Source: Actinomycetota bacterium
GTDB lineage: Bacteria; Actinomycetota; Acidimicrobiia; Acidimicrobiales; SZUA-35
Length of the DNA stretch: 5,985 bases
Assembly: GCA_027730885.1 (NCBI GenBank)
Contig: JAQCHM010000218.1
Span: 1 to 5,985, forward strand
Direction: 5' to 3'
Of the stretch, positions 5,925-5,985 are shown piece after piece. A program made the translations under genes and the position numbers. The notes under the pieces are model-generated. The model was not told the origin of the DNA and did not search any database. It saw only the letters and a program-made list of their open reading frames with translations. Position 1 is the stretch's first letter, and each line of letters opens with the position of its first letter.

Positions 5925-5985
5925 CAGGATGCGGAAAAGCGGGGCCCGTGGCGTGGGGTGAGTCTCGGCGGGTCTGATCGGCTGT
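5925..5985. other. Unassigned 3' end of window
   Basis: These 61 nt after the small-subunit stop contain no recognisable gene, hairpin terminator or promoter. A frame starting from GTG near 5957 stays open to the edge but has no strong SD or recognisable product, so a downstream gene start can be neither claimed nor excluded. Confidence 0.3.

Noticed and set aside
5929..5985. Possible short gene at the 3' end (ATG 5929 or GTG near 5957).
   Set aside because: The ATG frame stops after ten codons, and the GTG frame is too short at the window edge and has no strong RBS.
1..5985. Search by eye for CRISPR repeats, tRNA or rRNA genes, insertion-sequence ends or transposase motifs.
   Set aside because: None seen. 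Apart from short gaps, the window is filled by conserved metabolic genes.

Overview
This window is a high-GC actinobacterial-type accessory metabolic locus. The GC-rich codon third positions, GTG start usage, and a lipoprotein solute-binding protein with a long acidic linker fit Actinomycetota, perhaps Acidimicrobiia. That placement is inference only. All supported genes lie on the + strand.

Layout: (1) positions 2-502 hold the 3' part of a short-chain dehydrogenase/reductase (SDR) family gene that begins upstream of the window. All four positions of its canonical catalytic tetrad are substituted. (2) 527-2854 encodes the large, molybdopterin-binding subunit of a xanthine dehydrogenase/CO dehydrogenase-family molybdenum hydroxylase. 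(3) 2851-3681 overlaps it by 4 nt (ATGA) and encodes the FAD-binding medium subunit. (4) 3759-5348 encodes a branched-chain-amino-acid-type (LivK-like) ABC-transporter substrate-binding lipoprotein. A perfect 16-bp palindrome overlapping a TTGACA hexamer precedes it, and a strong hairpin plus T-run follows it. (5) 5430-5924 encodes the small [2Fe-2S] subunit of the same hydroxylase. The last 61 nt hold nothing I can name.

How the genes fit together: large, medium and small subunits together make a complete cytoplasmic L-M-S molybdenum hydroxylase. Electrons would run from the Mo centre through two [2Fe-2S] clusters to FAD. The active-site loop of the large subunit (PYRGVAR) lacks the cysteine of true form I CO dehydrogenase, so the substrate is more likely an organic (for example heterocyclic, aromatic or aldehyde) compound than CO. 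The binding protein sits inside the hydroxylase gene set, so a reasonable inference is that it captures the hydroxylase substrate or a precursor. Its permease and ATPase genes are not in the window. The SDR may act on a related intermediate or, given its lost catalytic residues, may be a non-catalytic partner subunit.

Most worth a second look: the tetrad-less SDR; the splitting of the hydroxylase genes by a binding-protein gene that carries its own regulatory signals; the palindromic operator candidate at 3648-3663; and the terminator-like hairpin abutting the ribosome binding site of the small-subunit gene.
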